From Polyangiaceae bacterium (GTDB taxonomy: Bacteria; Myxococcota_A; Polyangia; Polyangiales; Polyangiaceae), in assembly GCA_009781005.1 (NCBI GenBank), contig WQYX01000038.1:1-37304 (forward strand): a stretch of DNA of 37,304 bases, given 5' to 3'. Of the stretch, positions 24,998 through 32,358 are shown piece after piece. A program made the position numbers and the translations under genes. Position 1 is the stretch's first letter; every line of letters starts with the position of its first letter. The notes beneath the pieces are model-generated. The model ran no database searches, was not told the DNA's origin, and worked only from the letters and a program-made list of their open reading frames with translations.

Positions 24998-25741
24998 TTA
25001 GAGTTCCATGGGGCCGGTTGCGCGGCCATTGATGAATTGCTGCACGACGGCATCCGGCGTTGCGCGAAACTCCTCGGGGGTGCCGAGCATGCGAACTTTG
25101 CCGCGATAAAGCATCGCGATGTGGTCCGCGATGCTGAAGATGCTGGCGAGATCGTGGCTGACGACGATCGATGTGACGCCGAGCTTGTCCGACAGATCGC
25201 GGATCAGCACGTCGACGCGGCGTGCGCTCACCGGATCGAGCGACGTCGTAGGCTCATCGAACAAGACGTACTCGGGATCGAGCGTGAGCGCGCGCGCGAT
25301 GGCCACTCGCTTTCGCATGCCGTCACCGAGCTCCCGTGGATAGCGATCCGCGAATTCATGCATGCGGACGATCTCGAGGCGGCGCTGAGCCTCGCGCAGG
25401 GCATCGTTCATGCTGAGGGCTTTGTGCTTGCGCAGCGGCAGCGCCACGTTCTCCGCGCATGTCATGGAGTCGAAGAGCGTGGAGTGCTGGAAGACCATCG
25501 CGCACTTCTTCCGCACCGGGCCCATTTGCTCCTCGTCGAACTTCGAAATGTCTTTGCCGTCGAGCAAGATTTCTCCGCTATCAGGGTAGAGCAAGCCGAC
25601 GAGGTGCTTGATGAGCACGCTCTTGCCGACGCCGGAGGCGCCGATGATGAAAAATACTTTTCCTTTGGGCACGTCGAACGACACGTCGTTGAGAACGGTC
25701 TTCGGACCAAAGGATTTGACGATGTTTCGGAACTGAATCAT
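24998..25741 (-). CDS. mlaF: MlaF-type ABC transporter ATPase
   Basis: Cytoplasmic ATPase of the Mla phospholipid transporter, 247 residues from ATG 25741. Walker A GASGVGKSVL (~36), Q-loop VFQHSTLFDSMT (~85), Walker B YVLFDEPTTSLDP (~165) and switch His VVSHD (~195) are present. The ABC signature is unusual: ELGDGMRKRV where MlaF relatives normally have ELSGGMRRRV, so the signature Ser is Gly and the first Gly is Asp. The track-long upstream extension was rejected because MIQFRNIVKSFG is the normal opening. mlaD follows; the permease gene mlaE, usually adjacent, is not seen. The upstream side is the decayed patch at 25781-26389. Confidence 0.9.
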   Translation of the reverse strand: MIQFRNIVKSFGPKTVLNDVSFDVPKGKVFFIIGASGVGKSVLIKHLVGLLYPDSGEILLDGKDISKFDEEQMGPVRKKCAMVFQHSTLFDSMTCAENVALPLRKHKALSMNDALREAQRRLEIVRMHEFADRYPRELGDGMRKRVAIARALTLDPEYVLFDEPTTSLDPVSARRVDVLIRDLSDKLGVTSIVVSHDLASIFSIADHIAMLYRGKVRMLGTPEEFRATPDAVVQQFINGRATGPMEL

Positions 25742-25763
25742 TGCGTGCGGCGAGCGGGTAGAC

Positions 25764-25783
25764 CAAAGGTAGATATACCTTTG
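25764..25783. promoter_or_regulatory. 8-bp inverted repeat, possible operator
   Basis: CAAAGGTA (25764-25771) and TACCTTTG (25776-25783) form a perfect inverted repeat with a 4-base spacer, about 25-40 bases upstream of the mlaF start and overlapping the TTG start of the divergent gene fragment. This fits a repressor site or a leftover hairpin. No regulator is identified. Confidence 0.3.
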
Positions 25784-26065
25784 TCCGCTGCTTTCAATCT
25801 TTCGAAATGGTATCTCGACGTCGTTGATGACGAGGGGCGCGCCATCCTTGGCTATGCTGCGCGACTTCGTTGGGGACACATCAAACTGGCGTATGCGAAT
25901 GTCATCGACGTCCGCTCCGGAGGGACGGCAAGGACGGGAGCAACGCTTCGGGCGGGAGCCGCGCCAGTTGAAGAGGATAGGGAGATCACGTGGGCATGCT
26001 CAGCCCTCGGTGTTTCGGGAACTTGGAAGCGGCTCGACGAGCCTTTAACTAGCTCATGCCCGTGA
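25781..26065 (+). pseudogene. truncated gene, N-terminal fragment of an unknown family
   Basis: An open frame from TTG 25781 (AAAGGTAG ribosome site upstream) encodes about 94 residues: FNLSKWYLDVVDDEGRAILG, YAARLRWGHIKLAYANV and later WACSALGVSGTWKRLDEP. The pattern of W, Y, D and G-rich strands looks like a genuine protein start that resembles beta-barrel proteins of a few hundred residues (carotenoid-hydratase-like in style), but I cannot name the family with certainty. The reading stops abruptly at LTSSCP just past a CTAG (26049-26052), where sequence with kinase similarity on the other strand begins. It is most likely a deletion-truncated remnant. Confidence 0.45.
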
Positions 26066-26225
26066 GCCAGCCCCTTGGCCGCTTGCCTCCCGAGTACGGC
26101 CACCGTGTGCAGCGGAAATTTCCCGCCTGGACCGAGCGCAGCGAGCAAATCATGGAACGTCTTGCCGCGGAGATGTTCCATTACGAGAACGGGAACGTCA
26201 GGCGGGTCGATCGTTGTATCCCCCG
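26050..26225 (-). pseudogene. Ser/Thr protein kinase fragment
   Basis: On the minus strand the frame containing DVPVLVMEHLRGKTFHDLL, then FPLHTVAVLGRQAAKGLAHGHE, matches the hinge and alpha-E region of Hanks-type Ser/Thr kinases. The sequence breaks off at HGHEL, just before the expected catalytic HRDLKPEN loop, at the CTAG where the plus-strand fragment ends. Upstream, the N-lobe (Gly loop, VAIK lysine) is not found; a different frame (26181-26399) has unrelated-looking residues. Only about 50 kinase residues survive, so this is a relic. Its neighbour, an FHA-sigma54 activator, is a typical kinase partner in myxobacteria. Confidence 0.5.
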
Positions 26226-26389
26226 GCTTCCTTTGCCGACAGCCTTGTAAAGTTTAAACGTGTGCCCCTTTTTCAGATCCATGACGCCGCCAACGCTGAA
26301 GTAGAAGGGACTCGTTTGGCGTTTGCGCGCTATCTCGCTCATGACGTGGTCCCGTCCTGTTTGCGAGCTTTCCATGCGTTCCATCGTCA

Positions 26390-26659
26390 TTGTTCCCAAG
26401 ACCTAATCCCATCGTCATCGTCGCCGAGCTGCGCCTCGTTCTCAAGTGCGAAAGTGCGGAGCGCACGCGGCACCTCCACGGCGCCCGCATCACCCTCGAC
26501 GCCTCCAAGTGCATCATAGGGCGTGCACGCGAATGTGATCTCGTCGTGCGTGATCTCACCGTCTCGCGTCAACACGCCGTCGTGATGCGCACGAAGACAG
26601 GAAGCATCCATCTCGAGATATGCAAGGATGCATCACCTGCCGTCGTGAAGGCGCCCCCC
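26390..26659 (+). pseudogene. FHA domain of the sigma54 activator, in a different frame
   Basis: From TTG 26390 this frame reads LRLVLKCESAERTRHLHGA, then CIIGRARECDLVVRDLTVSRQHAVV: a canonical FHA core with the GR, SRQH phosphothreonine-binding residues. After HLEICKDASPAVVKAP the FHA end (HRSLDLEPGAEFLFGDTMFALR) continues only in the next frame. The switch falls at a run of six C (26654-26659); one more C would join the frames. It is therefore the N-terminal part of the 26620-28233 gene, separated by a single-base indel or a sequence error. The original start is uncertain. Confidence 0.65.
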
Positions 26660-28233
26660 ATCGTTCCCTCGATCTCGAGCCCGGAGCCGAATTCTTGTTC
26701 GGCGACACCATGTTCGCACTTCGCTCCTCCAACGCCGAGCACGCCCCCGTCTCCACTCACGAGGTTTGCGGAATGACGGAGCGCCGCGGCGTTAGCGTCA
26801 AAGCCTGGCACTTGGCTGCACTCGAAGCGCTCCTCGAGATGCTCGACAAGGTCGACGACGTCGAAGATCTCGAGTCGTGTATGCGCGCGTGGTGCGTCGA
26901 GCAATCAATGGCAACGGACGTGCGGCTCGACTCGTCGGCGAACTGTGCAACGACGATTTCTATCTCGAAGGACGGCGAAGGGATGGTCCACGTCGCGGTG
27001 CCCGTGCCGGACAGTTCGGCCGCACTCATCTTCACGTGCCGATCTGCAAATGGCGATGTTCCGGACTCCCTTCGCAAGGTGCTCGTGATGGCCGGTCGGC
27101 TCTTTGCGTCTGCATTCACTCGCACGCGTCGGCTGCGCGTCGTTGCCAACGACGTTGCTGTGTTCCGAACGATGTCGATCGGTAGCGCGCGGGCATTTCT
27201 TGGCTCCTCGGCGGCTGCCCGCAAGCTCGCGCGCCGCATTCCGCAGTTGGCAGCAAGCGGCGACAATGTGCTTCTGGAAGGAGAAACGGGATCTGGCAAG
27301 TCGTTCGTTGCCCGCCTGATCCACGAACATGGGCCGCGCGCAAAAGAGTCCTTGCGAATCATCAATTGTGCCGCAATCCCCGAGACACTCATTGCAAGCG
27401 AGCTCTTTGGCCATGAGCGCGGCGCATTCACCGGGGCATCCGCGTTCCGCATGGGTGCGCTTGAAGAGGTGGGGTGCGGGACCTTGCTTCTCGACGAGAT
27501 CGGCGAGCTCCCGCTTTCGAGTCAAACCAAACTCCTCCACGTACTCGAGGACAGGTACTTTAAAAGACTCGGTTCAAATTCCCCTATTTCATTTAGAGCG
27601 CGCGTCATCTGCGCAACGAATCGCGATCTCGAGAAAATGATCTCCGTGGGTGAATTCAGAGAGGATCTCTTTTTCCGAATCTCCGCCCTTTGCGCGTGCA
27701 TTCCCGCTCTTCGTGAGCGTAGGGAAGACGTGCTTTTGCTTGCCAATCACATCTTGCGCGATCTTGCTGCGTCGATGGGCAAGCGCGTCGAAGGTTTCGA
27801 CAGGAGGGCGCTCGGCGCCATCGCGCGCTACGCATGGCCGGGAAATGTTCGTGAACTGCGCAACGCCATCGGGCATGCCCTCACGTTTGGCGCCGGACGG
27901 ATGATTGAAGTGTCCGACTTGCCACCCGTCATCGCCAGAACGGTCAATCCGCCGTCCATCTCATTCCATGTGACCTTACCCGAGGACCTGGACCTGGCAC
28001 GCATGGATCGGCGCGCGATCGAAGCTGCACTCGCGACCACCCATGGAAATCGATCGCAGGCAGCCAGACTGCTCGGGATTAGCCGTCAAACACTTTACAA
28101 CAGGCTCGCAGCGTTTGAATCCTCAGAGCGTGTTCAACAGCCTGCTGCGCAAATCGATGCGTCGGTTGGGCGCTGCGGTGCCTGCGCACGTACGAAAAGT
28201 ACGCTTACGCGGGCTCCTCGCGCTCCGCCCTAG
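26620..28233 (+). CDS. sigma54-dependent transcriptional activator (FHA-GAF-AAA-Fis), frameshifted N-terminus
   Basis: Enhancer-binding protein, 537 residues in this frame. After the tail of an FHA domain (DLEPGAEFLFGDTMFALR) comes a GAF-like region (~60-185), then the sigma54-interacting AAA+ domain: Walker A LEGETGSGKSF (~220), the sigma54-contact loop GAFTGA (~268), Walker B GTLLLDEIGEL (~288), R-fingers in REDLFFRISAL (~347) and GNVRELRNA (~408). A Fis-type HTH, GNRSQAARLLGISRQTLYNRL, (in two parts: NRSQAARLLGI, SRQTLYNRL) ends at ~500. The final ~34 residues, including the stop, come from repeat copy B. With the upstream FHA (26390-26659) it would be a kinase-responsive activator. It lacks a response-regulator receiver. 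Confidence 0.85.
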   Translation: MQGCITCRREGAPHRSLDLEPGAEFLFGDTMFALRSSNAEHAPVSTHEVCGMTERRGVSVKAWHLAALEALLEMLDKVDDVEDLESCMRAWCVEQSMATDVRLDSSANCATTISISKDGEGMVHVAVPVPDSSAALIFTCRSANGDVPDSLRKVLVMAGRLFASAFTRTRRLRVVANDVAVFRTMSIGSARAFLGSSAAARKLARRIPQLAASGDNVLLEGETGSGKSFVARLIHEHGPRAKESLRIINCAAIPETLIASELFGHERGAFTGASAFRMGALEEVGCGTLLLDEIGELPLSSQTKLLHVLEDRYFKRLGSNSPISFRARVICATNRDLEKMISVGEFREDLFFRISALCACIPALRERREDVLLLANHILRDLAASMGKRVEGFDRRALGAIARYAWPGNVRELRNAIGHALTFGAGRMIEVSDLPPVIARTVNPPSISFHVTLPEDLDLARMDRRAIEAALATTHGNRSQAARLLGISRQTLYNRLAAFESSERVQQPAAQIDASVGRCGACARTKSTLTRAPRAPP

Positions 28234-28269
28234 CCTCGATTCGCTCGCGACGGCTGTCGAACACGCTCT
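28125..28269. repeat. palindromic repeat family 1, copy B (145 bp)
   Basis: Terminal inverted repeats AGAGCGTGTTCaACAGCC (from 28125) and, on the other strand from 28269, AGAGCGTGTTCgACAGCC, one mismatch. The inner flanks match copy A almost base for base, but the centre is a different hairpin (CGTAC gaaaa GTACG near 28190). It starts within the 3' end of the sigma54 activator gene and supplies its last ~34 codons and stop. Confidence 0.85.
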
Positions 28270-28388
28270 CAGCGATGGAGTCGCCGGGTACATCGAAGAA
28301 GAAGAGTCTTAATGGATGGCCTCTACCCGCGACATAGCGCCTCGGCCCCAACACCGAACTTGGTTGGATTGGCGCGGAAGGAGCCGCG

Positions 28389-29147
28389 TTAGCCGCCGAG
28401 ATAGGCCGCTTGGATCTCTGGATTGTCCGCGAGCATTTTGGATTCGCCGCGAAGTGCGATTTCGCCGGTGCGAAGCACGTAGGCGCGGCTGCTCGTTTTG
28501 AGCGCAATGCGCGTGTTCTGTTCAACGAGAAGAATGGTGACGCCGGCCGCAGCAATTTGGCTTATGGCTTCGAAGATTTGCTGAACGAGCTTTGGGGCGA
28601 TGCCGAGCGATGGCTCGTCGAGGAGCAAGAGCCGCGGCCTTGCCATGAGAGCGCGCGCGATCGCGAGCATCTGTTGCTCGCCACCGGAGAGCGTACCCCC
28701 CTCCTGCTTCATGCGTTCGCCGAGGCGCGGAAAAAGCTTCGTCATGTCTTCTATGGTTTCGCTCATCGCGGCTCTATCCCGATGCAGGTATGCGCCGAGC
28801 TCCAAGTTTTCGCGAACGGTGAGATTCGGAAAGATCGCGCGGCCTTCGGGCGCGAGGGAAATGCCGGCCGCAACGAGATCCTCGGTGGATCGCCCCGCAA
28901 TCGATTTGTCGCAAAAACGGATTTGCCCGCTCGCGATAGGCAATAGCCCCACGATGCTCTTTAGCGTGGTCGTCTTTCCCGCGCCGTTCGCGCCAATCAG
29001 CGCGACGATCTCACCCGAAAAAACCTCGAGGCTGATGCCCTTGAGCGCCTTGATGCCGCCGTAGTTCACGCACAGCTCTGCAAGTTTGAGCAGCGGTGTG
29101 CCGCTCGCGAGGGATGAGACGGTGCGGTGGGGATGAGCGACGCGCAT
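28389..29147 (-). CDS. livF: branched-chain amino acid-type ABC transporter ATPase LivF
   Basis: Second ATPase of a Liv/HAAT-type uptake transporter, 252 residues. Walker A LIGANGAGKTT (~52), Q loop APEGRAIFPNLT (~99), the signature LSGGEQQMLAIARAL (~155), Walker B LLLLDEPSLGIAP (~173) and switch His replaced by Q in LLVEQN (typical of LivF). About 18 residues before LLKLAELCVNYGG are extra, so a later start is possible. The ATG (29147) overlaps the livG stop by one base. Substrate is probably a branched-chain or other hydrophobic amino acid, urea or amide; not readable from the ATPase. Confidence 0.92.
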   Translation of the reverse strand: MRVAHPHRTVSSLASGTPLLKLAELCVNYGGIKALKGISLEVFSGEIVALIGANGAGKTTTLKSIVGLLPIASGQIRFCDKSIAGRSTEDLVAAGISLAPEGRAIFPNLTVRENLELGAYLHRDRAAMSETIEDMTKLFPRLGERMKQEGGTLSGGEQQMLAIARALMARPRLLLLDEPSLGIAPKLVQQIFEAISQIAAAGVTILLVEQNTRIALKTSSRAYVLRTGEIALRGESKMLADNPEIQAAYLGG

Positions 29148-29920
29148 CAGGCCCCTTCATCCTCTTCTTCACCGAGGTAGGCGGCGAGCACCTTCGGATG
29201 GGCGCGAACTTCCTCTGGCGTGCCGTGCGCAATGGTCACGCCGTGATCGAGCACGTGGATGTCCTCGCACACGCCCATGACCACTTGCATGTTGTGCTCG
29301 ACCAAGACCACGGAGAGAAGGAACGTGTCGCGCAGCCACCGGATTTGTGTCTTGAGGCCTTCGGCTTCGCCGTAATTCATGCCCGCGGCTGGCTCGTCGA
29401 GCAGAAGGAGCCTCGGTTCCAGCATCATGGCGCGCGCGATTTCGAGTCTGCGCTGGTTGCCGTAGGAGAGCGCCGTGGGGGATTCGTTGGCGACCTTGTC
29501 GAGATCGAAGACGCGCAAGAGTTCCATGGCGCGGCGGTGCATTACGTCCTCGTCTTCGAAATGCACCGGAAGGCGCAGCACGGCAGCGGTGAGGTGCGCG
29601 CGCTTCTGCAACTCGCACGCAACGAGGAGGTTTTCGATGACGGTTTGCTGCGTGAAGAGGCGGATGTTCTGGAACGTGCGCGCGATGCCACAACGCGCGA
29701 TCTGCGCGGGCTTGAGCGGCCGGAGATCATGGCCGCCGAAGTGCATCGTCCCCGCGTCGTTCTTGTAAACGCCCGTGATGAGATTGAAGACGGTGGTCTT
29801 GCCGGCGCCGTTGGGTCCGATGAGACCGAAGATGCTGCCCGTCTTCACCGTGAAGCTCACGTCGCCAACGGCGCGCAACCCTCCGAAGTTTTTCGAGACG
29901 TGAGCGAGAGCGAGATCCAT
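29147..29920 (-). CDS. livG: branched-chain amino acid-type ABC transporter ATPase LivG
   Basis: First ATPase of the Liv-type transporter, 257 residues from ATG 29920. Walker A LIGPNGAGKTTVFNLITG (~37), GIARTFQNIRLF (~80), signature LSYGNQRRLEIARAM (~150, with Tyr in place of Ser-Gly as is normal for LivG), Walker B LLLLDEPAAGMN (~170) and VVLVEHNMQVVMG (~200). The much longer open frame upstream is antisense-like and was dropped. It starts 2 bp after the livM stop and overlaps livF, so livM-livG-livF is one operon. Confidence 0.94.
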   Translation of the reverse strand: MDLALAHVSKNFGGLRAVGDVSFTVKTGSIFGLIGPNGAGKTTVFNLITGVYKNDAGTMHFGGHDLRPLKPAQIARCGIARTFQNIRLFTQQTVIENLLVACELQKRAHLTAAVLRLPVHFEDEDVMHRRAMELLRVFDLDKVANESPTALSYGNQRRLEIARAMMLEPRLLLLDEPAAGMNYGEAEGLKTQIRWLRDTFLLSVVLVEHNMQVVMGVCEDIHVLDHGVTIAHGTPEEVRAHPKVLAAYLGEEEDEGA

Positions 29921-29922
29921 CG

Positions 29923-31035
29923 TCAGCTCCGCTTCGTGCCGAAGAGTTCGCGCTCGCCGAGAAGTCCCTCGGGCCGGAGGATCATGAGCGCGATGAGCAC
30001 CATCGCGTAGATGATCATGCGAAGCGCATTGAGATCGAGCCAATCGAAACTGCGGCGAAGATCTTGGACGACGGAGCTCCCTTGCAGAAGCTCGATGGCC
30101 TTTACCGTGAACGTGATGAAGACGCCGCCGATGGCCGAGCCCGTGACGCTGCCCGAGCCGCCGAGAATGACCATCGTGATCGCGTCGAAGGACGCCTGAA
30201 AATTGAAGTTGTCCGGATTCACGATCCCGAGGCCGTCGCGCATGATGGCCATCAGGCCTCCGGCAATCCCTCCGCCTGCTGCCGAGATCACGAACGACGT
30301 GACCTTGTACCGCGTGGGATCCACACCAACCGCTGCGGCCGCAATCTCGTCTTCGCGCAGCGCGCGGAGCGCGCGCCCCCAACCGCTAAACTTGATGCGC
30401 CAGGCAACGACGCCGAGGAGCGCAACGAGCCCGACGATCCAGAAGGGGCCTGCGTAGAGCGGGATGCCCGTGTTGTCCGTGCCCTGATAGCCATTCTGTC
30501 CACCGAGACTCGAGATGGCCGCGCCGATGCGCGCAAGCGGCCCGCTGCCCGACGCCGAGTCTGCATGTGCCGTTGCGATGATCAAGCGAAAGATCTCCGC
30601 GAAGCCCAGCGTGACGATGGCCAGATAATCACCGCGAAGGCGAAGGCTTGGCAGACCAACCAAAAATCCGAAGAGACCCGCCATGCTTGCGGACGCGAGC
30701 ATGCACGACGGAACGACGATGAACGAGCGCGCGAACGTTGGTTCACCACCGCCGAAGGATTGGTGCAGATGCGAGGCGATCACGGCGCTCGTGTATGCGC
30801 CGATGCCGATGAAGCCGGCGTGGCCGATCGAGAACTGACCGGCCATGCCGTTGATGACGTTCAACGACAGTGCAACCAAAACGTTGCATGCTGCAAGCAT
30901 GAGGAGCTGCCGGATCGAGCTGTCCGGCACGACGTCCTTCAGAAACAAGTCGAGGAGGAGGGCGATGACGAGGACGCCCGACAGAACTGCGACGCGCTTC
31001 GGGTTCAAGCTCCGTGTGCCCAGCTTCGATGTCAC
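29923..31035 (-). CDS. livM: branched-chain amino acid-type ABC transporter permease LivM
   Basis: Inner-membrane permease, 370 residues, about 8-10 hydrophobic helices. The family segments NVINGMAGQFSIGHAGFIGIG (in part, ~59-79), RGDYLAIVTLGFAEIFR (~135) and the coupling EAA-like region SGWGRALRALREDEIAAAAVGV (in part, ~225-246) are plain. The GTG start at 31035 overlaps the sspB stop (GTGA). The partner permease LivH and a binding protein LivK are not in this window, though LivH is needed for the usual heterodimer; they may be encoded elsewhere. Confidence 0.93.
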   Translation of the reverse strand: MTSKLGTRSLNPKRVAVLSGVLVIALLLDLFLKDVVPDSSIRQLLMLAACNVLVALSLNVINGMAGQFSIGHAGFIGIGAYTSAVIASHLHQSFGGGEPTFARSFIVVPSCMLASASMAGLFGFLVGLPSLRLRGDYLAIVTLGFAEIFRLIIATAHADSASGSGPLARIGAAISSLGGQNGYQGTDNTGIPLYAGPFWIVGLVALLGVVAWRIKFSGWGRALRALREDEIAAAAVGVDPTRYKVTSFVISAAGGGIAGGLMAIMRDGLGIVNPDNFNFQASFDAITMVILGGSGSVTGSAIGGVFITFTVKAIELLQGSSVVQDLRRSFDWLDLNALRMIIYAMVLIALMILRPEGLLGERELFGTKRS

Positions 31036-31808
31036 TTGACGATGCGCAAGTACGGAGGCAGCTCGCGTTTCGGACGAGGGTTTGCCGTGCTGGTCTTGCG
31101 CTCGGCGTGTTTGTTCGTGCTCTCGTCGTCTGCCGGGAACGCGTCGACGAGATCTTGGGGATCCGCCTTGTCGCTCTCGTCGGTCGGCTTGTCCGTCTTG
31201 GCCTCGCCGGTGGTGGACGCGGACGCGGGCGACGTCGTAGCGGGCGAGGGAGAAGGGACGGCTACGAGAACCGGACCTTGCTTCTTCTTGCCCGCGCTCT
31301 TCTTCGAGTTATTCGCGTTGGGCCGACGCGCGCGCTCATCTTCGGACAAAGACGATTCGGCGAGCTTCGACTTTCCGCGTCCGCCGGCTGCGCGCAATGG
31401 CTCACGCGGAGGATCCACCGACGACAATCTGTGCGGGCTCGATTCGCGATCCGCGGGCGGTCGTCGTTCGTCGACGACGCGCATGGCGAGTTCTCGCGGG
31501 ACGTCGTCCGGCCACACCATGCCGCGACCATCCTCCCCGACCATGGCGAAGACGCTCGACCAAGGCACGACGCAATAAAACGGAGTGCGACTGAACGAGA
31601 GCGTGCAGCTCATACTGTCCTCGTCCACGCGGAGATCCGGGATGGGGAGGGGCATGTTCAAGCCGATCTTGAGGATCAGCCGGGGCTCTTTGCGAAACTG
31701 CGGCGGCACGATGACGCCATCCGCGCGCGGGTCGAGGTAAACGTCGACGTTCGATCGCTCGAGGAGGGCGAGCACGACCTCCTTCTTGGGCGGCAGTACT
31801 TGAGTCAT
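31032..31808 (-). CDS. sspB: ClpXP adaptor SspB-like protein
   Basis: Likely delivery factor that hands ssrA-tagged proteins to ClpXP. 258 residues: a folded SspB domain (~1-112) with LERSNVDVYLDPRADGVIVP, LILKIGLNMPLPIPDL and the tag-binding region TPFYCVVPWSSVFAMV; then a long charged, disordered linker (Ser/Lys/Asp/Pro, ~113-245); and a C-terminal LPPYLRIVK that matches the ClpX-binding XB motif of E. coli SspB (LRVVK ending). The linker is longer than usual. The tmRNA gene lies about 1.3 kb away on the same strand. The livM start overlaps its stop, so it may also head the liv operon. A 20-bp motif at 31850 sits 42 bp upstream and recurs at 37121. Confidence 0.88.
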   Translation of the reverse strand: MTQVLPPKKEVVLALLERSNVDVYLDPRADGVIVPPQFRKEPRLILKIGLNMPLPIPDLRVDEDSMSCTLSFSRTPFYCVVPWSSVFAMVGEDGRGMVWPDDVPRELAMRVVDERRPPADRESSPHRLSSVDPPREPLRAAGGRGKSKLAESSLSEDERARRPNANNSKKSAGKKKQGPVLVAVPSPSPATTSPASASTTGEAKTDKPTDESDKADPQDLVDAFPADDESTNKHAERKTSTANPRPKRELPPYLRIVK

Positions 31809-31849
31809 AGACCCCTTCCTCTACTAGCGCGGGTCCGCTCCATCTTCCA

Positions 31850-31869
31850 GACCGCTTTCGATTTGCCGC
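31850..31869 (-). repeat. 20-bp motif upstream of sspB, copy 1
   Basis: GACCGCTTTCGATTTGCCGC, identical to 37121-37140. It lies 42 bp upstream of the minus-strand sspB start, and the other copy is 69 bp upstream of the minus-strand gene 36726-37052. A 20-base identity in a window of this size is not expected by chance; a shared operator or a short dispersed repeat are the two readings. Confidence 0.4.
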
Positions 31870-31896
31870 TCGCGAGCAACGGCTTGCAGACACGCC

Positions 31897-32349
31897 CTAC
31901 TTTGCCCGCGCGTTACGTTGACGGAGCTCCACCATCAAGCACCGATTTTGAACGACGGTGATGCCGGCTTCCGCGAGGCGCGTGGCGAATGCGTCGTCTT
32001 CGATGCCGAGCTGAAGCCAGACGCTCTTTGGTTGGGCAGCGAGGATATCGTCGAGGTGTGACGCGAGATCCTTTGGCCGGCGAAAGACGTTGACCATGTC
32101 GATGGGGCCGACCTCGCGCGCGGCATCGGCAACGCGGCGATAGACTTTGCGTCCGAGGATGTGCGTGGCTTCCGGGTAATAAATGGGCACGGGCACGATT
32201 TCGAAGCCGCGGTCCTGCGCTTCTTTCGGAACGTAATACGCTGCCTGATCTGCGGCGGCCTCGGTCTTGATGCCGAGCACGGCGATGCGCTTGGTGTTTT
32301 GGAGGAGCGCGGTGATGGCCGCGGCGTCGTCGACGATGTTTGCGTGCAT
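31897..32349 (-). CDS. CoA-binding domain protein (YccU-like)
   Basis: 150-residue protein made of one Rossmann-type CoA-binding domain (PF13380, CoA_binding_2). The opening strand and glycine turn read RIAVLGIKTEAAADQAA (~19), followed by VPVPIYYPEATHILGRKVYR (~52), DMVNVFRRPKDLASHLDDI (in part, ~85), VWLQLGIEDDAFATRLAEAG (~110) and NRCLMVE at the C-terminus. Members bind CoA or related nucleotides; the cellular role is unknown. It is followed 88 bp downstream by sspB and preceded by a small unknown gene, all on the minus strand. Confidence 0.85.
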   Translation of the reverse strand: MHANIVDDAAAITALLQNTKRIAVLGIKTEAAADQAAYYVPKEAQDRGFEIVPVPIYYPEATHILGRKVYRRVADAAREVGPIDMVNVFRRPKDLASHLDDILAAQPKSVWLQLGIEDDAFATRLAEAGITVVQNRCLMVELRQRNARAK

Positions 32350-32358
32350 GCCGTCAAG

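Noticed and set aside
7961..25769. 12-mer GTAGACCAAAGG at 7961-7972 and 25758-25769
   Set aside because: A 12-base match is expected many times by chance in 37 kb.
24644..25780. Upstream part of the open frame that contains the 25781-26065 fragment
   Set aside because: It is antisense to mlaD and mlaF; only the part after TTG 25781 looks like protein.
26651..26662. Programmed -1 frameshift at GCG CCC CCC
   Set aside because: The heptamer does not fit X XXY YYZ with good re-pairing at both sites and no downstream Shine-Dalgarno or stem was evident; a plain indel is simpler.
28316..28388. Small gene between the sigma54 activator and livF
   Set aside because: Only about 120 bases remain after repeat copy B, and the open frames run into livF antisense.
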